Assembly: GCF_001190785.1 (NCBI RefSeq)
Contig: NZ_LGSS01000004.1
Coordinates: 180,798-244,797 of the forward strand
Direction of reading: 5' to 3'
Source: Gottschalkia purinilytica
Lineage (GTDB): Bacteria; Bacillota; Clostridia; Tissierellales; Gottschalkiaceae
Length of the DNA: 64,000 bases
The position numbers were made by a program, and so were the translations under genes. The first letter of the stretch is position 1. The number at the start of each line of letters is the position of its first letter. This document shows, in pieces, positions 6,524 through 15,154 of the stretch. The notes under the pieces were generated by a model. The model was not told the origin of the DNA. It worked only from the letters and a program-made list of their open reading frames with translations, and did no database searches.

Positions 6524-7894
6524 TTATTTATCAATCCTTGACATCAATACCACGCACTCCACATGACTAGTCCCCGGAAACATATCCACAGGCTGAACCT
6601 CCAAAGCCTTATACCCATTCTCACTAAGGTACTTCAAATCCCTAGCAAGTGTTGAAGGGTTACATGATACATATACAACTTTCTTTGGTTGCATTTTTAC
6701 TATAGTATCTAGTACTAATTCATCGCAGCCCTTTCTAGGTGGATCAAGTACAACTACATCAGCCTTTATTCCTTTGTCATATAGTTTTGGAAATATGTCC
6801 TCTGCTGTCCCATCATACAACTCTACATTCTCTATATTATTAAGCTTTGCATTCTCTCTAGCATCTTTAATAGCTTGTTCTACTACTTCTATTCCATATA
6901 CCTTCTTAGCCTTCTTAGATAAGAATAGTGATATAGTTCCTATACCACAATATATATCAAATACAGTTTCATTTCCTTTTAGATCTGCATACTCAAGTGC
7001 TTTATTATATAGCACTTCTGTTTGAATAGGATTAACTTGAAAAAACGATTGTGGAGATATTTTAAATTTTAAATCCCCTATATAGTCTATTATCTTATCT
7101 TCTCCGTATATAGTTATATTCTTTTCTCCCATTACTAAATTTGTCTTTTTAGTATTTATATTTTGAACTATACTTTTTATATTTGGTATTTTACTTGTTA
7201 AAGTATCTATGAGTTCATCTTTATATGGTATTTTCTTAGTATTTGTAACTATTATAATCATAAGGTCATTTGTTCTAAATGATACTTTAGTTAGTATGTG
7301 TCTTATAACTCCCTTATTAGTTCTTTTATCATACCCTTTTACATCATACTTTTCCATGAATTCTTTTACTATTTCAATTACTTTATCATTTAATTCATGT
7401 TGTATTATACAACTTTTTGTATCTACTATTTCATGACTTCCTTTTTTATAGAATCCTATCATTGTTTTATCATTATATATTCCTACAGGAACTTGTCCTT
7501 TATTTCTATATCTAAAAGGACTATCCATTCCTATTGTAGGATGAACTACAGTATCCTCTAGTTTAGCAATTTTTCTTATATCATTAATAACTTTATTTGT
7601 CTTTATTTCTAATTGTTTATTATAGTCTAGTTCTTGAAACTGACATCCTCCACATAAATGTGATATCTTACATTTTGATTCTATTCTGTGTATTGAAGGT
7701 TCATATATATCTAGCATTTTTCCTTCAGCAAAGTTTTTCTTTACTTTAGTTATTTTTGCTTTTCCTTTATCTCCTACTATCCCGTCATTTATAAATATAG
7801 TGAATCCATCTATTTTTCCTACTCCAAGTCCCTCGTGACTCATATCTATTATTTCTATATCAACTACATCATCTTTCTTCACAGGTAAATCCAT
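6524..7894 (-). CDS. rlmD: 23S rRNA (uracil-C5)-methyltransferase, RlmD/RlmCD family
   Basis: A 456-residue TrmA/RumA-family enzyme. It has an N-terminal TRAM domain (about residues 1-60), an iron-sulfur cysteine set (CKISHLCGGC near 76-85 and a later cysteine in DTKSC), the QSFFQVNP motif, SAM motif DIYCGIGTIS, catalytic DPPRKGCDE and VYVSCNPSTLARD. It methylates C5 of specific uridines in 23S rRNA using S-adenosylmethionine. Length is normal and the start follows AAAGGAGTC. It lies at the edge of the accessory island with its 3' end facing it. I recall the 3' end of rumA homologues as an integration site for streptococcal mobile elements. The exact uridine specificity (RlmC, RlmD or both) cannot be assigned. 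Confidence 0.9.
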   Translation of the reverse strand: MDLPVKKDDVVDIEIIDMSHEGLGVGKIDGFTIFINDGIVGDKGKAKITKVKKNFAEGKMLDIYEPSIHRIESKCKISHLCGGCQFQELDYNKQLEIKTNKVINDIRKIAKLEDTVVHPTIGMDSPFRYRNKGQVPVGIYNDKTMIGFYKKGSHEIVDTKSCIIQHELNDKVIEIVKEFMEKYDVKGYDKRTNKGVIRHILTKVSFRTNDLMIIIVTNTKKIPYKDELIDTLTSKIPNIKSIVQNINTKKTNLVMGEKNITIYGEDKIIDYIGDLKFKISPQSFFQVNPIQTEVLYNKALEYADLKGNETVFDIYCGIGTISLFLSKKAKKVYGIEVVEQAIKDARENAKLNNIENVELYDGTAEDIFPKLYDKGIKADVVVLDPPRKGCDELVLDTIVKMQPKKVVYVSCNPSTLARDLKYLSENGYKALEVQPVDMFPGTSHVECVVLMSRIDK

Positions 7895-8075
7895 TTAAAG
7901 ACTCCTTTCATTGAGCTTTCTTCATATTATATCTAGTAAATATATATCAGATATATAAATAAAATTAATAAAATATTATATATGTCACTATACAATAATT
8001 TAATATAATCTAATATGTTATATTTTTCAATGATAATGAGACATAATTTTATAATAGTATTTCTTAAATTATTTC

Positions 8076-8103
8076 AAAAAAAGAGCATACCTCATAGGTA
8101 TGC
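8076..8103 (-). terminator. strong terminator downstream of the MutS-like gene
   Basis: A perfect 8-bp stem GCATACCT/AGGTATGC (8085-8092 and 8096-8103) with a 3-base loop. On the - strand it is followed by TCTTTTTTT. It lies about 290 bases past the MutS-like gene, so that transcript would carry an unusually long 3' part including the fxsA-like fragment. Confidence 0.75.
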
Positions 8104-8238
8104 CTAAATAGAATCAGTTTTCCCTTAATTTTTTGTGTCATACTATACATTTTATACCATATATGATAATTCTATACATGGCGTACTTTAATTTTAAGTT
8201 CAGATTATATCTATTATATATTCTACATAACTTTATTT

Positions 8239-8292
8239 CTACCTTTTAAAATAGAAACCTATTATATCTTTTTCTATTATTTTATCATAAAA
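8239..8292 (-). pseudogene. fragment matching the 3' end of fxsA
   Basis: Read on the - strand, these bases encode FYDKIIEKDIIGFYFKR followed by TAG. This parallels the last residues of the intact FxsA at 10588-10989 (FYGKIIKK ... VGYYFKRWK), and the DNA CCTTTTAAAATAG is shared. No upstream fxsA sequence is recognisable, so this is a short relic of a duplicated 3' end. The rest of 7895-8392 holds only a terminator and AT-rich sequence. Confidence 0.55.
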
Positions 8293-8392
8293 AACTATTT
8301 TTATTTTATTTTTAGAAATAATATATCAATAAATATTGTTTTTTGCTACTAAAGTAAGTATATAATTACAATTAACTTTTATTAGATAACTT

Positions 8393-10192
8393 CTATTCGG
8401 TTATTTCAATACCTACCATTTTCATAAGATACCTTGCATTTGTAGTATACGAACGGCCTTCTCTTAACTTATAGTCAAAACCTATTTGACCATCGCTATA
8501 GCTTTCTGAAAAATGGTAGTTCTTTATTTTATCTCTATTTTCTAAATCACATAACTCAAAATCATGTGTTGACATTAATCCAATTACCCAATCCCGACTT
8601 AAATGTTTTATAACATTTTTAGCCCCAATAATTCTATCTTTAGAATTAGTACCTCTAAATATCTCATCAATAAGAAATATCATTGGTCGCCTTTTAGGTA
8701 AATGTTCAATTATCATTTTTATTCTAATAAGTTCAGCATAAAATGTTGATAAACCTTCGTTTAAATTATCGCTTATTCTCATAGATGTAAATATGTCCAT
8801 AATAGAACACTTAAGGTCTTTAGAGCAAACAGGTGCTCCAGCATATGCCAAAATTAAGTTTACTCCTATTGTTCTAAGAAATGTAGTCTTACCAGACATA
8901 TTTGAACCTGTTACAATAAAAATGTTGTTTTTTATGTTCACATCATTACATACACGACTTTCATCATCAATTAGTGGATGACCCATTTCTTCAGCAGAAA
9001 ACATTGTGTTTTGTGTTGTGAATTTTGGGAAAGTCCATTTAGGATTTATTTGTAATAGTACTGCTAAACTAGAAACACTTTCAAATTCTGCTATTACTTC
9101 CGTCCACTTTCTTACTAATCGTCCATAGCTATCTTTCCATTTTTCTAAAGAAAACAAGCATCTATAATCCCACAGTAAAATAATATTTAAAATACCATAG
9201 AGAATAGCATTATATCTTAAATCAATCATATCAACAGTTTTGTTTAATTTTTTTATTGATTTAGAAGCTGATCCATCTTTACAAAATAAATCTGATTTTA
9301 ATTTTTTTAAATAATTACTATTAAATTTCTCTTTTTCTATTAAAGCTAATATATTGGCATATGATTCTAAATCATTTTTAAACTTGTGTAACGAGTTTAG
9401 AATAGGCGATATCTTAAAAAAACCTATTATACAAACGACTATATGTAATATTGCAAAAAATAAGAGCAAATATGAAAACTGATACATTTTTAAACTTATT
9501 ACTAGGAAAAATGTAAGTATCGTTATTATAGGTAATATATATATTATGCCTTTTATCCATTGTGTCTTTATAACTTTACTAGAATTCTCGTAATAATTTA
9601 ACAATCCTGTCGGGTCTTGCATACTTTTTTCTCTGCATTGACCATAGTAATCCAGCTCTTGGCAAAAATCAATTTTTTCCGATAGTTCTTTTACTGCCTC
9701 TTGTCGCTCTAATATATCTTCAATATTTTTTTCTGGCTTCTTTAGTAATCTTATTAGCTTTTTCCTACCATAGAATGTATTTGTTGTATTTATCAATTGA
9801 AATAATGATTCCTTGCCAAATATATCTAAATCTTCTAAGTAAGGATAATCCGCATCTAAATTTTCTTCTCCACTATCACTAAAATCCACCCATTTATTAT
9901 TCATTCTATCAATATATTTTTGATTAATAGCAATCATGCATTTTGCTCTCTTAAGTTTCGATGATATATTAGCATGTTTTATTATAAGAAATATAAATAA
10001 TGCATATGAAGAAATCATACCGTAGGAAATATAAGGCGAACGTTCTACTTTTATGAAGACATAAGTAAGTGCTAATGCTAAAATTATAGTAACTAATCTC
10101 AAAGTACTAATAAAATCATACAATTTTTTGTATTTTGACTCTTTCTTTTCAAAATATTTTACACGTTTTAAAAATTTATTATTGATTGACAT
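8393..10192 (-). CDS. membrane-anchored MutS-like ATPase
   Basis: A 599-residue protein with four predicted membrane segments (about residues 30-47, 54-72, 213-233 and 238-257) and a C-terminal MutS ATPase domain. Walker A is GSNMSGKTTF near residue 427 and Walker B is IFLIDEIFRGTNS near 501, followed by the STHDFEL switch. The mismatch-recognition domain of MutS1 is absent, so it is not the classical repair protein. Such membrane MutS-related proteins occur in Firmicutes with no defined role that I know. It starts after AAGGAGGGG and is monocistronic, ending at the terminator near 8090. Confidence 0.8.
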   Translation of the reverse strand: MSINNKFLKRVKYFEKKESKYKKLYDFISTLRLVTIILALALTYVFIKVERSPYISYGMISSYALFIFLIIKHANISSKLKRAKCMIAINQKYIDRMNNKWVDFSDSGEENLDADYPYLEDLDIFGKESLFQLINTTNTFYGRKKLIRLLKKPEKNIEDILERQEAVKELSEKIDFCQELDYYGQCREKSMQDPTGLLNYYENSSKVIKTQWIKGIIYILPIITILTFFLVISLKMYQFSYLLLFFAILHIVVCIIGFFKISPILNSLHKFKNDLESYANILALIEKEKFNSNYLKKLKSDLFCKDGSASKSIKKLNKTVDMIDLRYNAILYGILNIILLWDYRCLFSLEKWKDSYGRLVRKWTEVIAEFESVSSLAVLLQINPKWTFPKFTTQNTMFSAEEMGHPLIDDESRVCNDVNIKNNIFIVTGSNMSGKTTFLRTIGVNLILAYAGAPVCSKDLKCSIMDIFTSMRISDNLNEGLSTFYAELIRIKMIIEHLPKRRPMIFLIDEIFRGTNSKDRIIGAKNVIKHLSRDWVIGLMSTHDFELCDLENRDKIKNYHFSESYSDGQIGFDYKLREGRSYTTNARYLMKMVGIEITE

Positions 10193-10587
10193 ATACCCCT
10201 CCTTCTATATAGCTTTTATTAAATTATTTAATACACCATTAAAACAATAATAAACAAAAAAATATAGCAATAAATAAAACTAGGCTGGTAGTATAATTAA
10301 AAATTAACTTCTTTATGAATAATTCTATAAAATTTTTAGTTCTGATATTTTTTTATTTATATAGACTTATCATATTACTAAAAATTACATATATCAATAC
10401 AATCCAATATAAATATTAACTTGTAATAAAAATTAGTTCTGATTCTAGTTAAAATAAAATTACCACCGTCTTAAAATTTATGGTGGTAATTTAGATTGAA
10501 CAATAATATCTTTCCATTTTATAATAGACGTTAAATATTGTTTAGTCATATTTTGAAACTGAGTATTAAATTCATACTATATATATT
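10193..10587. other. intergenic region between the MutS-like gene and fxsA
   Basis: No gene is seen. The region contains a hairpin (10457-10492) and a direct repeat TTAGTTCTGAT (about 10336-10346 and 10433-10443). Confidence 0.5.
10451..10492 (-). terminator. probable terminator after fxsA
   Basis: A perfect 11-bp stem AAATTACCACC/GGTGGTAATTT (10457-10467 and 10482-10492) with a 14-base loop. On the - strand it continues into TTTTATTTT. It lies about 95 bases downstream of fxsA. Confidence 0.55.
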
Positions 10588-10989
10588 TTACTTCCACCTT
10601 TTAAAATAGTAACCTACTGTACCTTTTCTTATCATGTTTGAAAATACTTTTTTTATTATTTTACCATAAAATCTTCTAGTAATAGGTAGAGCTAATGTAA
10701 TTCCTACAATATCACTTATAATACCTGGAGTTATAAGTAAAGCACTACCTACTATAACACATAATCCATTGATAAGTTCAGTTCCTGGAATTCTACCTTC
10801 ATTTAATTCTTGTTTTATCTTATATAGTATTAAGGTTCCTTCAGTTCTTGCTAAATAAGCCCCTGCAAGTCCAGTAACTAATACTATAGCAATTGTAGTT
10901 CTTATGTCTGTTACCTGTGCTAGTTTTATTAATAACGCTAGTTCTACTAATGGTACAATAGTAAAAACTAGTAACAGCTTAAATAACAT
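10588..10989 (-). CDS. fxsA: FxsA family membrane protein
   Basis: A 133-residue FxsA protein. It has an N-terminal hydrophobic segment (LLLVFTIVPLVELALLIKL), a second segment around residues 28-48, then TEGTLILYKIKQELNEGRIP, and the glycine-rich hydrophobic GSALLITPGIISDIVGITL typical of FxsA. E. coli FxsA sits in the inner membrane and affects exclusion of phage T7 by the F plasmid; its role in Clostridia is not established. It begins eight bases after the thioesterase gene and is surely co-transcribed with it. Short fragments resembling its 3' end occur near 8.2 kb and possibly 22.7 kb. Confidence 0.88.
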   Translation of the reverse strand: MLFKLLLVFTIVPLVELALLIKLAQVTDIRTTIAIVLVTGLAGAYLARTEGTLILYKIKQELNEGRIPGTELINGLCVIVGSALLITPGIISDIVGITLALPITRRFYGKIIKKVFSNMIRKGTVGYYFKRWK

Positions 10990-10996
10990 CTTATAT

Positions 10997-11416
10997 TTAT
11001 TCCTCCTTGATATTTTGGTCTAATTTATCCCAAATATCTCTATACTTCTTTTTAAAGTTTACTGGCCTTAATTCTTTAGATACGAAAGCATGTATTGTAT
11101 ACCCTGTTGCTAAAAGTGATTCATCTTTTTTTCTCACTATTTCATATTCAAATTTTAGCTTTACAGAAGTCAATTCTTTTAACCTTGTTTTTATAATTAA
11201 TTCATCATCATATTTAGCTGATATCTTATATTTACATCCTACATCTACTACTGGAACTAATATTTCTCTCATTTCTAGCTCTTTATATTCCATACCTAGT
11301 GTCCTAAAAAATTCAGTTCTTCCTATTTCAAACCATATAAAGTAGTTTGAATGATAGACTACTCCCATTTGATCTGTTTCTGCATATCTTACTCTAATTA
11401 AAGTTTCATTTATCAT
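10997..11416 (-). CDS. YbgC/FadM-type acyl-CoA thioesterase
   Basis: A 139-residue single-domain hot-dog-fold thioesterase. The N-terminal motif RYAETDQMGVVYHSNYFIWF (residues 9-28) has the catalytic Asp of the 4-hydroxybenzoyl-CoA thioesterase family, and SVKLKFEYEI forms the central strands. It hydrolyses acyl-CoA thioesters in the cytoplasm; the substrate is unknown. Length is standard. It heads a two-gene unit with fxsA. Confidence 0.88.
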   Translation of the reverse strand: MINETLIRVRYAETDQMGVVYHSNYFIWFEIGRTEFFRTLGMEYKELEMREILVPVVDVGCKYKISAKYDDELIIKTRLKELTSVKLKFEYEIVRKKDESLLATGYTIHAFVSKELRPVNFKKKYRDIWDKLDQNIKEE

Positions 11417-11509
11417 ATCTTTTCCCCCTTGCGTTAACTTTAAAAGTATTTTATCAAATTTTTTAATAACAATATAACTTTATTATGTCTATAAAAGTCC
11501 AAGAATATC

Positions 11510-11545
11510 AAAAAACCTCTCTATCAATATGTGATAAAGAGGTTT
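11510..11545 (-). terminator. terminator after pyk
   Basis: AAACCTCTCTATC (11513-11525) pairs, with one bulge, with GATAAAGAGGTTT (11533-11545). On the - strand it is followed by TTTTTTG. It ends the pfkA-pyk transcript five bases after the pyk stop. Confidence 0.85.
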
Positions 11546-11549
11546 CTTT

Positions 11550-13307
11550 TTATAATACTTTTGTTTCTCCTTTGTATACTACTCCTCTAACAGTATCTAC
11601 TGTTACTATTTCTCCATCTTTTAATTCTTCAGTTGCTCCCTTTGCTCCTACGATAACTGGTTTTCCTAGGTTTAATCCTACTATTGCAGCATGTGAAGTA
11701 AGTCCGCCCTCTTCAGTAATCACTGCTCCTGCTTTTTCTATATATTTTGTTAACTCTTTATCTGTACTTATTGATACTAAAATATCTCCCTCTTCAAACT
11801 TATTTTGTAAGTCTTCTATATTTAAAGCTAAACAAACTTTTCCATTAGCAGATTTGTAACCTATGCCAGTTCCTTTTATTATAATTTCTCCTACTATATG
11901 AACTTTTATTAAGTTAGTACTTCCAGAAACTCCTACAGGTATTCCTGCTGTAATTACTACTAAATCTCCTTGTTTTACATATCCTTTTTCTAATGCACAC
12001 TCAACTGATAGATCTATAAGATCATCTGTAGTATCTGCACTCTCTGATAGTATTGGATACACTCCCCAAACTATAGCTAATTTTCTCATTACGTCTTTTT
12101 TAGGAGTTGTAGCTACAATTGGTGATTTTGGTCTAAATTTTGAAATTGCTCTTGCCGTATATCCTGAAGAAGTTGGTGTTACTATAGCAGATGCTCCTAA
12201 GTCTTGAGCTGTTCCACAAGTAGCATGGCTTATTGCATTAGTTACTGTTGTATCTTTACCTATTGATTTACTTCTTAGAAGCTCCGAATAATTAATAGAC
12301 TCTTCTATCTTTAATGCTATATTTGTCATAGTTTTAACTGCTTCTACAGGATATTTACCTATTGCAGCTTCTCCTGATAGCATGATAGAATCTGTTCCAT
12401 CTAATATAGCATTAGCAACATCTGTAACCTCAGCCCTAGTTGGTCTTGGATTTCTTATCATAGAATCCAACATTTGAGTAGCTGTTATTACTGGCTTTCC
12501 TAATTCATTACATTTCTTTATTATCATTTTTTGAACTAAAGGTACTTCCTCAGCTGGTATCTCTACTCCTAAGTCTCCTCTAGCTACCATTATTCCATCG
12601 GAAAATTCTATTATTTCATCTATATTTTCTACACCCTCACGATTTTCTATTTTAGATATAATCTGAATATTATCTCCATCATTATCTTCTAGAACTTTTC
12701 TTATTGATATAACATCTGAAGCTTTTCTTATGAATGAAGCAGCTATAAAATCTACTTCATTTTTAATTCCAAATATTATATCTTCCACATCCTTATTTGT
12801 TGTTGAAGGAAGATTTATTTTTACTCCAGGTGCATTTACTCCCTTGTGATTTTTAACTGGACCACCATTTCTAACTATACATTTTATATCTGTATTATCT
12901 ATAATTTCTTCTACTTCTAATTCTATTAGTCCATCATCAATTAATATCTTATCTCCTGCACTTATATCTTCTGGTAACCCTTCATATGTTATACTACATA
13001 TGTTCTCATTTCCCATTATCTCTCTTGTAGTTAGTGTAAACTCTTGACCATCTTGTAGTTCCACACAGCCATTTTCAAAATCTCTAGTTCTTATCTCAGG
13101 TCCTTTTGTATCCAACATTATAGCTACTGGTAAGTCAAGCTTTTCTCTTACTTTTTTTATAGTATCTATTCTCGCCTGATGTTCTTCATGTTTTCCATGT
13201 GAAAAATTAAGTCGGGTTACATTCATTCCACTGACCATTAGTTTTTCTAATATTGATTCACTTTCTGATGCAGGTCCAATGGTACAAACTATTTTTGTTT
13301 TTTTCAT
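11550..13307 (-). CDS. pyk: pyruvate kinase with C-terminal PEP-utiliser domain
   Basis: A 585-residue pyruvate kinase that converts phosphoenolpyruvate and ADP to pyruvate and ATP in glycolysis. It begins KKTKIVCTIGPAS, has the active-site lysine region IQIISKIENREGVEN, the motif MVARGDLGVEIP and the TSSGYTARAISKFRP region of the C domain. The last ~110 residues form the extra PEP-utilising mobile domain (EEGGLTSHAAIVGLNLG, His near residue 536) seen in many Firmicutes. A GTG at 13319 falls on the ribosome site, so I start at ATG 13307 after GAGGTGG. It is co-transcribed with pfkA, 14 bases upstream. Confidence 0.96.
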   Translation of the reverse strand: MKKTKIVCTIGPASESESILEKLMVSGMNVTRLNFSHGKHEEHQARIDTIKKVREKLDLPVAIMLDTKGPEIRTRDFENGCVELQDGQEFTLTTREIMGNENICSITYEGLPEDISAGDKILIDDGLIELEVEEIIDNTDIKCIVRNGGPVKNHKGVNAPGVKINLPSTTNKDVEDIIFGIKNEVDFIAASFIRKASDVISIRKVLEDNDGDNIQIISKIENREGVENIDEIIEFSDGIMVARGDLGVEIPAEEVPLVQKMIIKKCNELGKPVITATQMLDSMIRNPRPTRAEVTDVANAILDGTDSIMLSGEAAIGKYPVEAVKTMTNIALKIEESINYSELLRSKSIGKDTTVTNAISHATCGTAQDLGASAIVTPTSSGYTARAISKFRPKSPIVATTPKKDVMRKLAIVWGVYPILSESADTTDDLIDLSVECALEKGYVKQGDLVVITAGIPVGVSGSTNLIKVHIVGEIIIKGTGIGYKSANGKVCLALNIEDLQNKFEEGDILVSISTDKELTKYIEKAGAVITEEGGLTSHAAIVGLNLGKPVIVGAKGATEELKDGEIVTVDTVRGVVYKGETKVL

Positions 13308-13321
13308 ATTCAAATCCACCT

Positions 13322-14287
13322 CTAAATTGAAAGTATTTTTGTTAGATTGTAAGTTGCATGATCAAAAACCTTTTCAATGCAAAGAGCTTCATCTATGTCC
13401 ATATCTATTACTTTATTTTCTCTTATTCCTACTGTTCTTGATTTTGCACCTCTTAATAATAGTCCTACCGCTTTAGCTCCCATCTTACTAGCTATTATTC
13501 TATCCATAGCTGTAGGACTTCCTCCTCTTTGAAGATGACCTAATATAGTTACCCTAGTTTCTATGCCTGTATTTTTTTCTATATCATTACCTAACTCATA
13601 TGGACTTCTTTTTCCTACTCCTTCTGCAAGCATAATTATACTATGTAGCTTTCCCCTATTTTTCCCTTGTATTAATTTTTTACATACATTTTCTATATTT
13701 AGTCCTTCTTCTGGAACTATAATACTTTCTGCACCTCCGGCAAGTCCTGCATGTAGCGCTATATCTCCACAATTTCTTCCCATAACTTCTATTATATTCG
13801 CTCTACCATGTGATGTTGAAGTATCTCTTATTTTACTTATTGCATCTAGAACTGTATTAATTGCTGTATCAAAACCAATAGTATATTCCGTATATCCTAA
13901 ATCATTATCTATTGTTCCTGGTATTCCAATAGTAGGTATGCCTAAATCACTTAGTGATTGTGCTCCTTTAAGAGATCCATCTCCTCCAATAACTACTAAA
14001 CCATCTATCTTAAACTTTTTTAACATATCAAGAGCTTTTTTCTTACCATCTTCTGTTTTGAATTCATCACTTCTCGCAGTTCTTAATATTGTTCCACCTT
14101 TATGTATTATATCTGCTACAGATGATAGATTCATTTCTTCTATATATCCATTTATGAGGCCCTTATAACCTTCTTTTATTCCCATTACTTCAGCTTTATT
14201 ATATATCCCCGTTCTGACTACTGCTCTTATAGCCGCATTCATTCCTGGTGCATCTCCACCACTAGTTAATATTCCTATCTTTTTCAT
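13322..14287 (-). CDS. pfkA: ATP-dependent 6-phosphofructokinase
   Basis: A 321-residue PfkA that phosphorylates fructose 6-phosphate, the committed step of glycolysis. Seen are the ATP-binding [17 protein letters not shown] at the N-terminus, [12 protein letters not shown], the catalytic GTIDNDL, the substrate-binding [11 protein letters not shown] and [15 protein letters not shown]. The Gly after GGD (GGDGS) is the usual marker for ATP rather than PPi as donor. Length is typical of the bacterial tetrameric enzyme. It precedes pyk, so two glycolytic control steps are co-expressed. The start follows GGAGGTAAT. Confidence 0.97.
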   Translation of the reverse strand: MKKIGILTSGGDAPGMNAAIRAVVRTGIYNKAEVMGIKEGYKGLINGYIEEMNLSSVADIIHKGGTILRTARSDEFKTEDGKKKALDMLKKFKIDGLVVIGGDGSLKGAQSLSDLGIPTIGIPGTIDNDLGYTEYTIGFDTAINTVLDAISKIRDTSTSHGRANIIEVMGRNCGDIALHAGLAGGAESIIVPEEGLNIENVCKKLIQGKNRGKLHSIIMLAEGVGKRSPYELGNDIEKNTGIETRVTILGHLQRGGSPTAMDRIIASKMGAKAVGLLLRGAKSRTVGIRENKVIDMDIDEALCIEKVFDHATYNLTKILSI

Positions 14288-14369
14288 TAATATTACCTCC
14301 CATATTCTAGCTGGTCGAAATCTATCCCATTAATATAAAAAAATCATATATTTGTGTATATTTTAAATT

Positions 14370-14561
14370 TTAATAACCTAAATCTACTAGTACCTTATGT
14401 ATTTCATAGGCTTCAAATTCTGGAGCCAATATGGTATATAATATTCCATTTGAGTCCTTTGAAAAAATCTTTAATTTAACTAAAAATCCCTCTTCTTCTA
14501 ATCTTCTTTGAATAATTTTCGCTTCTTCTACTCCCTCTACTACATAAACAGCAGTCCACAT
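14370..14561 (-). CDS. small conserved protein, DUF2007-like
   Basis: A 63-residue protein that reads WTAVYVVEGVEEAKIIQRRLEEEGFLVKLKIF, followed by an acidic C-terminus. The pattern of one strand, one helix and another strand with an EAKIIQRRLEEEGF helix resembles DUF2007-type (PII-like) signal proteins. I recall close clostridial relatives being annotated, probably wrongly, as glutamate decarboxylase. It lies just upstream of pfkA on the same strand with GGGGG upstream of its ATG. The function is unknown; the link to glycolysis is only by position. Confidence 0.7.
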   Translation of the reverse strand: MWTAVYVVEGVEEAKIIQRRLEEEGFLVKLKIFSKDSNGILYTILAPEFEAYEIHKVLVDLGY

Positions 14562-14719
14562 AACTTAATTAACCCCCATGGCTAGATTTATTACTATATT
14601 ATCAATTCATATATCGGCTCTATATTAATTATATATTATGAACAGTCTTAACATTTTAATCATATTATAACATATAGTACCAAAGTCTTCCTATAACTAC
14701 TTTTATGGAGGTGATTTAA

Positions 14720-15154
14720 ATGTTAGACTTTATAATTGATTTGCTTAAAAGCAGGGGAATAACATTAGATAATATTAATTTACTAGTTTCTATATTAAAG
14801 AAAGAAGAATATGTTCCTTATAGGTATAATGATGATATACTTAAAGTTCTATCGGTAAAAGAAATTCAAGATTTGATATCTTTAGGAGTAACCTTAGACA
14901 TTTATTGTGAAAGTAATATACTGCCAGAGCTAATACAAGACTCCATTTCTAATGATTCTTTATTCTCTTTAGATAAGTCCCTAGCACTTAGCGTAGTCAA
15001 TATATTTGGCCCTGAAGCAGTTATAAACTTTAGTTTTCTTCAAAAAGAAAAATCAAGCGATATAAAAAGTTTATTAAAAGAAGATAAAGTAAATACATTT
15101 TTAGATGATATACTTTGTGTTATTACTTCTGCTGTAGCTATAGGATTGTATTAA
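14720..15154 (+). CDS. phosphatidylglycerophosphatase A-like protein (YutG type)
   Basis: A 144-residue PgpA-domain protein of the shorter YutG type. The C-terminal signature is seen: LALSVVNIFGPEAVINFSFL, then KVNTFLDDILCVITSAVA, which carries the family's conserved acidic residues. It likely acts on phosphatidylglycerophosphate or a related phospholipid phosphate at the membrane. The long hydrophobic segments of E. coli PgpA are missing. It starts after TGGAGGTGA. Its last four bases overlap the end of the convergent dnaE gene. Confidence 0.8.
   Translation: MLDFIIDLLKSRGITLDNINLLVSILKKEEYVPYRYNDDILKVLSVKEIQDLISLGVTLDIYCESNILPELIQDSISNDSLFSLDKSLALSVVNIFGPEAVINFSFLQKEKSSDIKSLLKEDKVNTFLDDILCVITSAVAIGLY

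Noticed and set aside
11485..11859. + strand frame of 124 codons across the pyk end
   Set aside because: It crosses the pyk terminator and is antisense to the conserved PEP-utiliser domain.
13563..14168. Long + strand open frame of 201 codons
   Set aside because: It lies entirely inside pfkA on the opposite strand, has no ribosome site and an unnatural Ser/Pro/Ile-rich composition. It is a shadow of the real gene.
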